Source of the DNA: Platanthera guangdongensis
Lineage: Eukaryota > Streptophyta > Magnoliopsida > Asparagales > Orchidaceae
Assembly: GCA_039583875.1 (NCBI GenBank)
Contig: CM077149.1
Span: 155,090,249 to 155,154,248, forward strand
DNA: 64,000 nucleotides
Reading direction: 5' to 3'
Position numbers and translations under genes: made by a program. Each line of letters begins with the position of its first letter. The stretch's first letter is position 1. The notes below the pieces were generated by a model. The model was not told the origin of the DNA. It made no database searches and was given only the letters and a program-made list of their open reading frames with translations. Below are positions 42,638-54,130 of the stretch, in pieces.

Positions 42638-44041
42638 TGTTGGGATCTATCTCGACGTCCCGATCTGACCGGAATTCTTGGACCGTCTTAGCTCTCGGAA
42701 CGGTCGAGCGCGCACACAGTTATAAGAGTATGTTGATGGTACACAAAAAGTTTTAACGTGAAAAAACCCTCAACTGGGTAAAAAATCACCTAACCAGATC
42801 TGTGACGGTCAAAATCCACTATTTCCAGGAGGTTACAGCTGATTTGTGAAGTCGAGGTGACATGCCACCTCTCGTGACAATTATGGGGTGAGAGAACACT
42901 TTACACGTGGCGGACCACCAGTCGTCGCCCCGGGAGTTGTTATAGATTGCGCTTTGCGCTGGTGGTCTTCGGATAGCGACTTGCTGATTCTGGATGGGAG
43001 ACGGAACACTTGGTCTTGCAGTTGCTGGAGCCGCTTGGAATTTGGATGATTTGTCTTTGCCGGGAGGTTGCGACTTTACCCGCTTGTGGTTAGGGTGTGG
43101 CTCGGAGGAGGCTCGAAGGTGACTCGTAGACTCAAGGTAGTGGTTACAGTGATTATGCGGCTATCTGTACACCGTAACCACTATCATAAACGTTTTTACT
43201 ATGGTTTTAAATGCGTGTATCCTGATATTTGGAGACCACCAGTAGTAAAATAATAAAATACTAATTAAATTTCCTCCACTAACCTGGTGGTTAGTGGGAG
43301 GTTACGCGCTGATCGAACGGCCGAGGACGCTCCCCCTTGATCGGACGGCGGGAGTGGGCTTCCACGGGCGGCCGGGGAACTTGCCGCCAAGTTCGCCGGT
43401 GAGGGAGGGTCGCCAACGACGGCCGGGGAGGAGCGGCCGCTCTCCTCGACCGCGCGCCGGCGGCCGAGGAAGGGGCAGCACGGACGGCCGCCCCCTCGGT
43501 CGCTCTGGTGGCCGGGCCAGGGGGCGGCCCGGGCGGCGATCCCTTCGGCCGCCCCGACGGCCGTGCGAGGGGGCGGCCTGGACGGGCGCCCCCTTGGCCG
43601 CAACGGTGGCCGGGCGAGGGGGCGACTCGGGCGGCCGCCCCCTTGGCCTCCTGCCCGAGGGGGCGGCCCGAGCGACCGCCTCCCTTGGCCGCACCAACAG
43701 CCGAGCGAGGGGAGGCCCGGGCGGCCACCACTTTAGCCGCTCGGGCGGCTGAGGAGGGGGCGGCTCGGGCGGCCTTCCCCCTTGGTCGCACCGGCCCCAG
43801 CCGCGACGGCGGCCGGGGCGGTGAACCGCGAGCGGCCGGGGTCAGGGGAGGAGGCCGACCGGCTGCCGCCGGTGTGGTGCGGCGGTTTACCCATTATGCA
43901 TAGTGAGATCGGCGTGCAGAGGATCGGGCGCGGTGATCGTGTGCGCGGTCAAACCCATGATCGCACTACTTTTGGGTGGAGATCATGTGGGTGTGGCTAT
44001 GTGCACACCCATTACCTATAAAATGTGGTTCATCCCCAACA
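42638..44041 (-). mobile_element. LTR related to 6743-7340 (probable 3' LTR, minus orientation)
   Basis: It runs TGTTGGGATC ... CATCCCCAACA with seven-base inverted ends (TGTTGGG/CCCAACA). It shares both end regions with the LTR at 6743-7340, but the centre is much longer and holds 550 bp of GGCGGCC-rich low-complexity DNA (43310-43870). At its right side the minus strand reads GGGGGGCATT directly before TGTTGGGG, a good polypurine tract, so this is likely the 3' LTR of a minus-strand gypsy element whose body would lie to the right. The flanks do not show a matching target duplication. Confidence 0.6.
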
Positions 44042-44700
44042 AATGCCCCCCAGATCCTTGTTGCACGAGGCCGCTTCGGACGAAGAAAAATAAGGTTCTT
44101 CCTCTGCTCCCTTTTATGACGGCGATGGTGGCCAATGGTGACGGACTTGCGCCGACGAGGGGTTGCGCCCTGCAAACTCGGGTAAAAAATGTTAGCACAC
44201 AGAGATGCATGTTCATGATTTGAGTGGCGCTACACACATAGGAGGCTTTGCGGAATGTTGCACAAAACGTCTTCTTCTTAGGAGCGTCGTGGACTTGACA
44301 GATTTTTGGATGGACCGGCTGGTGGAGAGGGAAAATTTCGGCAGAGCTCCAGACTGAGGAAGAAGAAGACTGAGAGATGAGAAGTTATAAATGAAGGGGG
44401 GTCTTGAGGACTTTTTATAGGCTCCAGAAGATGTTTATGATGGTTACACGGCTATCCACACACTGTAACCACCATAATTACTATTTGTATACCACATTTT
44501 ATATAATTTTGGGTGTATATAGTTTTGGGACGCCCTTTGCGGGTTGCACCCCGCGGACGCCTAGGGGCGGCCGAACATGACTGCCACGTGCAGGTGCCAC
44601 CCTGTGGGTGCGGGAGTGCGGCCGCGGGAAGGGGCGGCCGGGCAATCTTTGTAAATTGTAATACTTTCTTCTAAATACTCTCATTCTTGCTACCAATAAT
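44042..44700. other. probable internal remnant of the LTR element at 42638-44041
   Basis: It starts with the polypurine tract. Near 44430-44500 it repeats a phrase also present inside the LTR at 43140-43200 (GGTTAC..CGGCTATC..CACAC.GTAACC). A GTTATAAATGAAG box lies near 44384. No gag or pol motif was recognised. Confidence 0.4.
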
Positions 44701-47700
44701 ATTTATTGTATATACTTGGGACTTGTCGATGCAAAATCAAAATGTAATTGTACTAGTAATTTCAAATGGCCATTAAAAAAAGACTAGAGATGACAGGGAT
44801 GATGCATTAGCTCTCTAGTTCTTAATTTTCAGAGCTTTGTGTTCTTAAACTCCTCCACTGAATTAATTCTATAATTTATATAACATTTCAAATTAAGTCT
44901 ATTTTTGTTCCAGCAGTCAGAATAAGAGCACATAAACATAATAAAAATGTTCACAAAGTAACAGAACCTACATTTGGCACGGTGGCGGCGGTCATGAACA
45001 TGGGGGTTAAATTGTCATTCATTAACGCCATCTAAGAAACTTCAATCATTTTAATGTAAAAACAGAGGATGTTTGTTAGGTGATCCTTAACAAATGACGG
45101 TTTAACCCTATGCATTTACGACCACCACCACCATACTAATAAATGGAGCCTAAATTATAAAACCGAGTTGCTCCATGTTGAATGATGAAACGAATCTTAG
45201 TTAGTTGAGATATGACTTATGAGCTCATGGGTTTAATGGAGAGAAAACTAAATATGTGAAATGTCAAGTCAAGCTTAATGATCACCTAATCAGGCTTGGC
45301 TCAACAATAATCTCAATTTTTTGCCAATTTAAATAATGAGCATAATTTATGGGTGGACTGCGACACAACTTTATGAATAAGTTCCCATTTATTTGTATCA
45401 CGTCATTTATTTAAATTTAGCCTCATTATTATTACGGTTTACTTCACATATTTGATATTTTGCCTGTTAATTGGAGGCTAAGGCTCCCTTTGGGAAGTGA
45501 ACCGGACCTTAATTAATAAGTCCCCCCAAACAGAACTAAGTGGATATAATGTCACATTAATATCCCTCCGGGAGGGCCGTGGTGGAGCAAAACGGCCGGG
45601 TTTGTCAAAGGGGTCTTGACTAATTGAATGCTCACAATGTCGAAGAATTTGATCATCTTGACCTATGTTTTCTCGTATCATTCATTAGGAATAGTAGTAT
45701 AAAATGATATCAAGTTGGTGTTCTCCGGGCCTCATTATGCACTTCACTTCTCTTTCATTATCTTATTGAATATTTATTTATTTGATGAAACTACAATAAT
45801 ATTAAAAATTCAAAATTAGTAAACCTAAATCTATATAAGATAAAGGTTCCGTTTGGGGGATTTTTTCACCAGAACGACCGCATGAATCGGACCTTAATTT
45901 AGGTCCGATTCATGCGGTCGTAACAAAAAATAGTCGCCAACAGAGAAAGTAATAATTTTTTCGCTACAACATGTCAGATTTAAAAACTCTTACATGTATT
46001 TTTTAAGATAAGGTGTATGAATATGATTCTAAACTATATATATTCCCAACTCTTTTGTCCAGCTGAACAAAAACTCATGTTAGTGTGATCTAATGAGCAT
46101 TCGACTTCATATTTTAAAACCCCTAACACGCTTTAACCAAATCATGCTACAAGGACTCGTCCTGCGCGGCGAGTGCTTGAGGCCGATTCACCGTCACAGC
46201 CAAGGACAACCCCAACACGATGACCTCGTCACACTACTCTGGATCGCCGCCTTCACCCATGTAGTAGGTTGCATCATCAGGCCTCGTCCCCACGCCGCTG
46301 GCATCGAAAAGCAAACAAAGAACACAAGGCAAAGTCGTGCATAAAATAACAACCACAAGATCTAACTCGCTACATAGTAGCGCTCCAAGCTAGAGCGACA
46401 CATGAGCAACAGTACCAAGTGCAAAAAATGTCAGAAGTGTTACAACCACATCAATTTAAGTACAAAGGTACAAACTACTACATATGAAGATACAAAGATA
46501 CAAAATGCAAGAACAACTCCACAACGTCAACATTAGAGCCCCCACTCTCATGCTCAAAGAGATCTCTGACACGAAGACCGACAATTTCACAATTACATGT
46601 CCCCGCCACCGTACCGAGAGTATTCATCATCCTCCTGTATGGTGGGATGTGCATCCTTGATGATCTCCTTGCAGATCCTCTCGGCAAGCAAACAACGATC
46701 CCACATATAGTCAATGAATAATAAATTGATTTTTATTATAAGGTTACAGGGATATCCCTAAATTGATTTTTATTATAAGGTTACAGGCCTTATCGTTCAT
46801 GCTCCTTAGAGACTGCGGCAGCACTAATATTGCCGCTCATGTTGCCAACATGGAACCACGCGATACATCAAGGGAGCTATATATTTTTAGTCAACTTTCT
46901 TATAATTTTTTTCATAATCATTCAATGAACAATCAAATATATACACATATATATTAAAAAAAGAATTATTAAAGGTGGAGGTGAAGTATGAGATAAGAGA
47001 CTAATAAGGGGATTAGGCAAGTTGCTTGCTGCCGCTGAATGATGGCAATGTTTCATGCTGCTCAAGTGGACCAATTTTTTTTATTGCGGATTTTCATGCT
47101 ACATGCATTCCCTTTTTGAATTATTAAGAAATTCCTAATTTGTCCAACTAAGCAACACTTTAATGTTAAATTGCCACTAAATCGCCTGATATACCCAATG
47201 TTTAGTTTTTAAAGTAGTTTTGCAAATCTATTGAACATAAAATCACAATTTGTTTTTTTTAAAAATATATATATGAGATCTGTTATGCTGTTGACATCAA
47301 TCATGCATAGACGACAAACATTGGGCAAGCCCCGTACTGTTTGTGCACCTCACTGCTTGCTATTTTGCCTTTTTACTTATTGGATCACTTAAATCACAGG
47401 CCCGCATCTCTCTGAGTCAGAGCTGGACATTCATCTTCCTCCACAATTTCATCATCATACCAAATGATATTTTTGAAAAATTAATATATTTTTTCATTTA
47501 ATATTGATGGATCCCCTGAAATTTCCAAGTCAAATCAGCGGGATTCGAATCAAGTATGCAAGAAACCAAACCGGGCAAGTCATTCGCGCAAAGCACCGAA
47601 GGAGGACGAACCCCGCGCCAGCCCGCACGGCCGGCCCCGTGCAACCCCCCTCCCCCCGCACGGCCTAGTTGGTTTTCTTCAGTAGAATAACATTTGTGAC

Positions 47701-48425
47701 CAACTCAAACATGGGCTTCAGATGACGGAATTCCCAATTATATCTGCAATCAATTTGCCTTTCTGGTTGAAGTGCTTTCTTTCTAAAGAGTCATCTCTCT
47801 CCACTAAATTCACATTAGTCCAAGGCATCCACTATTTCTAGTTGAGAAATCTCCTAATCCTCATCTATATCTGTAGGTGGAAGGTGTACGGCCCGGGCAA
47901 TTATCTTAGGACGCGCGCGCACGCCAGCGACCGCCGCCGCTGCCGACCCCCACCGTTTCCGGCCACCTCCGCCGCCTCCGGCCACCACCGCCCGATATAT
48001 TAGCGCAGCGCCACAACACCTCTCTGCCGCGCCTTCTCCACACATTTCGCACGGTCAGGACGCAATCCATGCATTCGGGGTGGCAGGAAAAGGATTAAAC
48101 CTCAGCCTAACTTAGGATCATTAAGCAAGAATTAAGTAAGATTATGGTGTAGAATTGCCTTATGGTAGGGAACATAATAATGGCAGAAAGCATGATTTTC
48201 TACTCCTAAGAATGTTCCTATACTTTGCATTGCCAGTAACCTTACAAAAACCCAAGAGCCGTGGTGGCTCAGATGGATCCAATCATGAGTTTTCTCGGCA
48301 TAAGATAATAATAAAAATAAGTATTCAGAGCAGAAAGCATGATAAATAAAGGGGAGGTCGCAGGGGAGTTGCCAAATAATTTGGACCGAGTAGAGAATTG
48401 CTTCACCTATCTCCAGTGTCTGGGC
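44700..48425. other. intergenic DNA without recognised genes
   Basis: AT-rich. Short points of note: a possible 55-bp MITE remnant at 45482-45536 between two TAA triplets, a 20-base-arm palindrome at 45875-45920, a direct repeat of about 28 bases (AATTGATTTTTATTATAAGG...) at about 46720 and 46757, and GC-rich patches at 47610-47665 and 47890-48050. The left part of the CRM gene's 3' flank should lie at about 48100-48425. Confidence 0.4.
45875..45920. repeat. perfect 20-base-arm palindrome
   Basis: The arm CGACCGCATGAATCGGACCT at 45875-45894 and its exact reverse complement at 45901-45920 are separated by six bases (TAATTT). It could be a young fold-back remnant, as the arms show no mismatches. 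Confidence 0.95.
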
Positions 48426-48676
48426 TCAGCTGAAGGTTCCTGATTCTTGAACCTTCCTCCATCGCTTAATGTGATTCTTCTTCCGCTGCTGCTGCGTTCT
48501 GCTTCTTTTTGCATCCTCCTCCATCTTCACGGGGCTAGGCCTGTACAGAATCAAAGTCCGGCCGATTTGACTGACTGCCGTTGAACCAGTTGAGCTCTCA
48601 AGCAGCTTTATGACATCACTCAGCTCTCCCGGACAGCTTCCATGGACTTTCAGCTGCAGCCAGTTGGTATAATTAG
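48426..48676 (-). CDS. 3'-terminal exon of a CRM/YhbY-domain RNA-binding protein gene
   Basis: On the minus strand an acceptor (GATTTTAGCAG) is followed by an open exon of about 83 codons ending in TGA at 48428-48426. It reads NYTNWLQLKVHGSCPG, then DVIKLLESSTGSTAVSQIGR and TLILYRPS, followed by a basic tail (QQQRKKNHIKRWRK). The LKV...E..TGS..V..IGRTL.LYRPS pattern is the C-terminal half of the CRM (YhbY-like) RNA-binding fold; in plants such proteins mostly act in chloroplast or mitochondrial intron splicing and ribosome maturation. The exon has no stop or frameshift. The upstream exons are not seen: the intron side is filled by retrotransposon DNA from about 48800 onward, so they lie beyond the window, or the gene is broken. 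Confidence 0.6.
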
Positions 48677-48934
48677 CTGCTAAAATCAGATAAAAAACAA
48701 AGGTTAGAGAATGTGTGAGCAGTGGTACTGTCGAACTGTGCTGAAGAATAGCGTGGATGGTTATTGCTAGATATTATTTGAGTAGTTTATGTTTAAATGT
48801 GATAGGAATCGAAAATTTTCTGTGTATTCACAATTAGCAATGGCAATACATATACATGTACAAGAGAGGGTGATCCTAACACCTGAGATGATTCTAAGCA
48901 AACACGACTACTCATAATATAAAACATATGTAAC
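48677..48934 (-). other. intron start of the CRM gene and likely copia LTR remnant
   Basis: Next to the acceptor is AT-rich intron-like DNA. On the minus strand, TGTTAGGATCACCCTCTCTT, then GTACATGTATATGTATTGCC and TGAATACACAGAAAATTTTC, resemble the short U3-R-U5 of a plant copia LTR. No exact LTR ends could be set. Confidence 0.35.
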
Positions 48935-48959
48935 CCCCCCCCCCCCCCCCCCCCCCCCC
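48935..48959. repeat. poly-C run (25 C)
   Basis: On the minus strand it is a poly-G run directly after the end of the copia pol remnant (AGTTT then G's), at the place of the polypurine tract. Confidence 0.9.
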
Positions 48960-50872
48960 AAACTCACGGGGGATCATACACCGATAATTTGGACAGTAGA
49001 TAGACATGTTGGGTACTCGTCTACGACTTTGTCATTCAATCTGCAATCTGCTGCCCTGAAAAAATAAAGGGGCAAGAGTGTCACGACCATAGTGCTCACG
49101 TAGAAAGAAAGCATTCACCCCGATATGCTTGGAGAGAGAATGCTTCACCGGGTTTAGAGTAATCTGAATGACATCGGTGTTCTCACAGTAGAGGAGAGTG
49201 AGATCTCGAGAAGAGGCCAAAATCCTCAAGAAGCCAACGAAGCGAAATAATATCCTCGGCGGTGGCAGTCATGGCTCGAAACTCAGCCTCAGTGCTGGAG
49301 CGAGAAACACCAGTCTGTTTCTTGGACTTTCATGCAAGCAGTGAAAAATCCAAGAACAAACAAAAACCAGTGACAGAATGACGGTCAACATGATCACTAG
49401 CCCAGGTGGAGTCGGAGTAAGCACGTAGCTGTAGAGAACTACTGTTGAAGAGAAGAGACAACGAGTAATGGTGAGATAAACGAGACTCCCCACGAGGTGG
49501 CAATATCGAGTAGGGTCAAAGAGTGGAACCTCATCATCCGGACGTAGCTGAAGGCGGAGCTCCATAGTGGTGTCCACAATGCGAGAGTTAGAGAGAGTAG
49601 CCCGAGCAAAGAGATCTGATCTGTAGCACTGCTGAGAGATCTGAAACCCGCGATCTGTAGAGCTAACCTCAAGACCCAAGAAGTAGCTCAGCTGTCCAAG
49701 GTCAGTCATCTGAAACTGCTGTTGAAGGTGATGTTTGACGAAGGGCACATGAGAAGGATCATTACCAGTAATAATCATATCATCCACGTACAGTAACAAA
49801 ATGGCCCGACCACGAGAGGAGTGCACGAACAGAGCTTGGATCATGTGGACATGGTTGGAAACCGGGGGCTATAATGGCTGAACTGAAACGTGCAAACCAC
49901 GCGCGGGATGCCTGGTTGAGCCAATAAAGAGCTCGCCTCAAGCGGCAGATAAGGCCTGGAGGAGAGGATAGACCCGGAGGAGGAAGCATGTATACCTCCT
50001 GCTGAAGATCGTCATGAAGAAAGACATTCTTCACATCGAGCTGCGATAGGGACTAGTGGCGAATAACTGCAACAACAATAAAAATCTGGACGGTAGTCAT
50101 GTGAGCAACTGGAGCAAAAGTCTCGTCATAGTCTCTTCCCTATGCCTGCTGAAAACCATGAGCAACAAGTTGAGCCTTGTATCTCTCCACAGAACCATCG
50201 GAGCGAGTCTTGACTATAAAGATCCACTTGCAAGTAATAGGAGCAGCACCAGTGGAAGAGGAACAAGCTCTCATGTACGAGTGTGCTCAAGCGCCTCCAA
50301 CTCAGTAGACATAGCAACCTGCCACTAAGGTATCTGGGCAACCTCAAAGTAGGAAGTCGGCTCTGGAGTACTACAGGCAGTAGCAGGAAAGGCGGTAGGT
50401 CCAGTGGTAGGGTAGTAAGGCTAAGGCGGTCTGGAGGACGCCTCTCGCGAGGTGGGTTGCGGGGCACAGGAGGGTCATCCATAGGGCACTCACTGGAGGA
50501 GGTAGGCACTGAGTCTGAGGGCACTGGAGACGAGGAGATAGGAGGAGGACGATGAGTATAGTGATAAGAAAGAGGAAAGACGCAGTCCTAAGTTAACAGA
50601 GTAGACTGCGGCAAGGAAAGAGCAGACGAAGTAGACTGCGACAAGGGAGAAGGATGTGACGGAGTAGACTGTGGAAAGGGAAGAGGAGGGGGGCATACCA
50701 GAGGGGAGGATACATGAGGCAGAGAGATGAGAAGAGTGAGAAACTGCATGTCAGAGGGAGTAACGAATGAGTGTGAGATCGAGGAAATAGTGGACACAAA
50801 GAAAGGGTGAGACTCATCAAAAGTGACATCACGTGAGATGCGAAGTTGACGTGCAACATCTAGAGCACTTAC
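48960..50872 (-). pseudogene. Ty1/copia pol remnant (integrase end, reverse transcriptase, RNase H)
   Basis: On the minus strand the order is: LDVARQLRISRDVTFDES (integrase end), Ser/Pro-rich linker, KNVFLHDDLQQEVYM and LLYVDDMIITGNDP (reverse transcriptase, with an intact YVDD box), GQLSYFLGLEV, YLTITR, then an RNase H stretch (SRSSTEAEFRAM in part of the frame) and the tail SKLSVYDPP. Many frameshifts and stops interrupt it. Its upstream part is missing: at 50872 the sequence changes abruptly to a plus-strand Athila fragment. Confidence 0.85.
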
Positions 50873-52790
50873 TGATGTGTTTGACGGGAAATTAGTTTTG
50901 CGCGTAGGTGAAGATGAAGTTACATTTCATATAAACAACGTGATGAAACAACCATTAGAGACGGATGACTCATGTTATTTTATTAATAGTATAGACAATA
51001 TTGTGTCTACCATGGCTTCTGAAATTTCGTGTAATGATCCCCTAAAAATCAGCATTACTAAAAATTATAGAAGAAGATAATCGTAATGATGTTCAAGAGC
51101 AGCTAAATTACCTTGAAAACTCGGAATCTTTAACTCACAAAGTTGAATTTAGCGAAATTTCACAAGACGATAAAGTTGTTTTTAAAAACACTCTCAAGGA
51201 GACACCTATTGTAGAACTGAAAAAAATTACATGAACATCTTGAATATGCTTTTTTGGAACCTAACCATATATTTTCGATCATTATTTCATCCAATCTATC
51301 TGATTCAGAAAAATAGAAGTTAATAACGGTTCTAAAAGATCATAAAAAGACTATAGCATGGAGAATTTCCAATATTAAGGGGATAAATCCTAGTTTCTGT
51401 ACACATAAAATTCTTATGGAAGACAACTATAAATCATCTATTCAACCTCAGCGTAGACTAAATCCTAACATGAAAGAGCTTGCTAAAACTGAAATTGTGA
51501 AATTATTAGATGCAGGGATGATATATCCCATTTTCGATATCTCATGGGTTAGTCCTTTACAGGTCATTCCAAAAAAGGATGGTCTAACAGTAGCAGCAAA
51601 TGAGAAGAATGAATTGATACCAACGCGGACAATCATTGGTTGGCATGTGTGTATAGATTACCGTAAGTTAAATGATGCTACTAGGAAAGATCATTTTCCA
51701 CTACCGTTCATTGATCAAATCCTAGAGTGTTTGTCAGGCCAAGCTTTTTACTGTTTCTTAGATGTCTATCTGGGTATTTTCAAATCCCCATAGCACCAGA
51801 AGATCAAGGGAAGACTACGTTTATATGCCCATTTGGTACTTCCGCATATAGACGTATGCCCTTCAACTTATGCAATGCTCCCGCTACTTTCCAAAGGTGC
51901 ATGTTGGCTTTATTCAACGAATTTGTCGAGGATATCAAGGAAGTGTTCATAGATGATTTTTCGATATTTGGGGATTCCTTTAAATTATGTTTAATCAATT
52001 TAGAAAAAGTCTTAACAAGATGTGAAGAAACAAATCTTGTATTTAATTAGGAAAAATGACACTTCATGATGCAAGAGGGTTTGATTTTAGGGCATAAAGT
52101 ATCATGTCGAGGAATTCAAGTAGATAAAACGAAAACTGAAACGATAGAAAAGTTACCACCACCTTCTGTTAAGGCGGTGAGGAGTTTTTTAGATCATGCC
52201 GAATTTTAGCGAAGGTTTATTAAGGATTTCTCTAAAATCTCTAAACCACTCACTAAACTCTTGGAAAAAGACACCTTTTATTTTCAATGAAGAATGCTTA
52301 CAAGCTTTTGAGATCTTGAAAAATAAATTGATTGATTCTCATATTATGATTGCACCTGATTTCACTCAACATTTTGAAATTATGTGTGACGTTGGTTGAT
52401 TTGTTGTGGGTGCTATCCTAGGACAACATCGCAACAAGCATTTTCATCATATTTACTATGCTAGCAAAACACTTAATAATGCACGGGAGAATTATACAAC
52501 AACAGAAAAAGAACTCTTAGCAGTAGTCTTCATATTCGACAAATTCAGATCTTACCTAACATTGTCAAAAGTAATAGTATATACAGATCATTCTGCCTTA
52601 CGTATCCCTTACAAAAGCAGAAGTGAAACCTCATTTAATTTATTGGGTTCTCTTACTACAAGAGTTTGATTTAGAAATTAAGGATAAAAGATGTGCGGAG
52701 AATTTGATGGCAGATCATCTTTCACACTTAGAAAATTCTTCACATACAATGTTAGATGAAACAAAAATGAGTGATATGTTTCTGGAGGAA
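50873..52790 (+). pseudogene. Athila-like Ty3/gypsy pol, protease end to RNase H
   Basis: The plus strand opens with DVFDGKLVLRVGEDEVTFHI, the Athila post-protease signature. Then come PQRRLNPNMKELAKTEIVKL and LLDAGMIYPI, CIDYRKLNDATRKDHFPLPF, MPFNLCNAPATFQRCM and FIDDFSIFGDSF (the RT active site near 51945-51980), then ILGHKVS.RGIQVDK, an RNase H region and MADHLSHLE near 52708. It is broken by at least three frameshifts and numerous stops. It is the left piece of an Athila element that continues at 55498; the missing piece between is replaced by a minus-strand gypsy fragment. Confidence 0.9.
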
Positions 52791-53999
52791 CTTCTCTGGT
52801 CTCTCGGTCGTGATGTGACTCAGGGTAATGATAATGGGAGAGCAACATAGACCTACACTCAAGAATGCATCTGTGGGTGCGATGTCAGGAAATGAGTCTG
52901 TGGTTGAGGTGCTAACTAACCCGGTGTATGACAGAGGAGGAGGTGTGGGTGAGGGACACAACACTACAGACTCAATAAGTCGCTCAAGCTCGCTCTCAGT
53001 CAAGGTCACAAGAGACGGATCAGAAACAAGAGATAGGTCACTCACTGAGCTAAGCACCTCACTGGGGTGAGAGCAATCCGCATCAGGTATCACTTCTGTC
53101 GTGGCAGACATGATAGTAGGCATCGTGGTGACATCAGTATGGGAGGGACACGTACTGCGAAGGACAAGGAGAGAATCCCATCGACCAGATCTTGCGGATC
53201 TCAAAAACTTCATAACAAAGAACGAGCTGATATGTTTGCTCGAGGGAATTCTAGCTATGATAAACTACCTCAGTACGTATGTCAGATCAAAGTTCAGATC
53301 AAAATCGGGAAATGGTCATGGCCGGGTCCTCACGGATATCACTCCTCGCCACTAACTCGTCAAAACAGTCTCTGTACTCAGCAACAAACATGGATCTTTG
53401 TTGAAGGGAAAATAATCGGTCGAGCAAGCAACTCCAAAACGACGAAGGCAAATACCTCTGACACAATGTACACTTCATGTCCACCCAACTGGTGATGCGA
53501 TGTACACAGTCTCGCTCGCGGGTCCTCTCAACGCTACACCAATATGCCCTCGCCTGATATAAACGTCTAAGTTTCGTAAACTTTACAGCGATGCTCACAC
53601 ATGAATAGCTCGAAAATCTCAAAACAAGCTGAACAAGATATACTCCATCACGAGCCAAAAACTGAAACAATGCGGGTTGATGAGACATCAAAAGGAAGCA
53701 GCTACGAGAAACTTGACTGCTCACAGATCTCTCTCGGAACATCACGATTGACTCTCAAGATCTCTCTCGGAACAACGATCCTCATAATAATCATCTCCTA
53801 AGGTAACCGAGTCGTGTCGAAGGATCAACACGATCCACTTGCGTGTACGGATAAGAACGAAGACAATCATCATATTGATCGTCTCTAGCATAGTGAGGTC
53901 GTGTTGGTGAGTCAACACGATCTCTGGAACGTGGTGTGCTGCGATCGTGAATAATCATCGTAGTGTCGTGAGGGTCTCCCTGAAGAGGATCTATGAGGG
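52791..53999 (-). pseudogene. Ty3/gypsy gag remnant
   Basis: On the minus strand a frame with LPSSFWSCLLDRLFSLQQRS and VAEYRDCFDELVARSDIRED matches the retrotransposon gag core (.LKQG.MSV.EY...F..L.....). Upstream (about 53990-53790) it has Asp/Arg-rich sequence (HYARDDQYDD, RSTPRSRDRVDSPTR). Downstream it runs through a Ser/Thr/Pro-rich part to about 52790, where Athila begins. Stops and shifts are present. Confidence 0.6.
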
Positions 54000-54107
54000 T
54001 GGGTGCAAGTGGACTCGAGACCTCCAAAGTGAGGAAAGGAGTAATTATAACACTTATACATAATGAAAAACCCAAAGACTTTACAACTGCGTATCAAAAG
54101 AGCGTGT

Positions 54108-54130
54108 AACCTGGCTCTGTTATCAATTGA
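54108..54130 (-). other. primer-binding site, decayed Met-tRNA type
   Basis: On the minus strand, TTGATAACAGAGCCAGGTT lies between the LTR end and the gag remnant. It differs by two bases from TTGGTATCAGAGCC, the usual initiator-tRNA site with its leader. Confidence 0.6.

Noticed and set aside
43265..43903. Dense Gly/Arg/Pro-rich frames on both strands
   Set aside because: GGCGGCC low-complexity DNA inside an LTR gives open frames in all directions.
46478..46714. 78-codon minus-strand frame in intergenic DNA
   Set aside because: No recognisable domain and no splice or promoter support.
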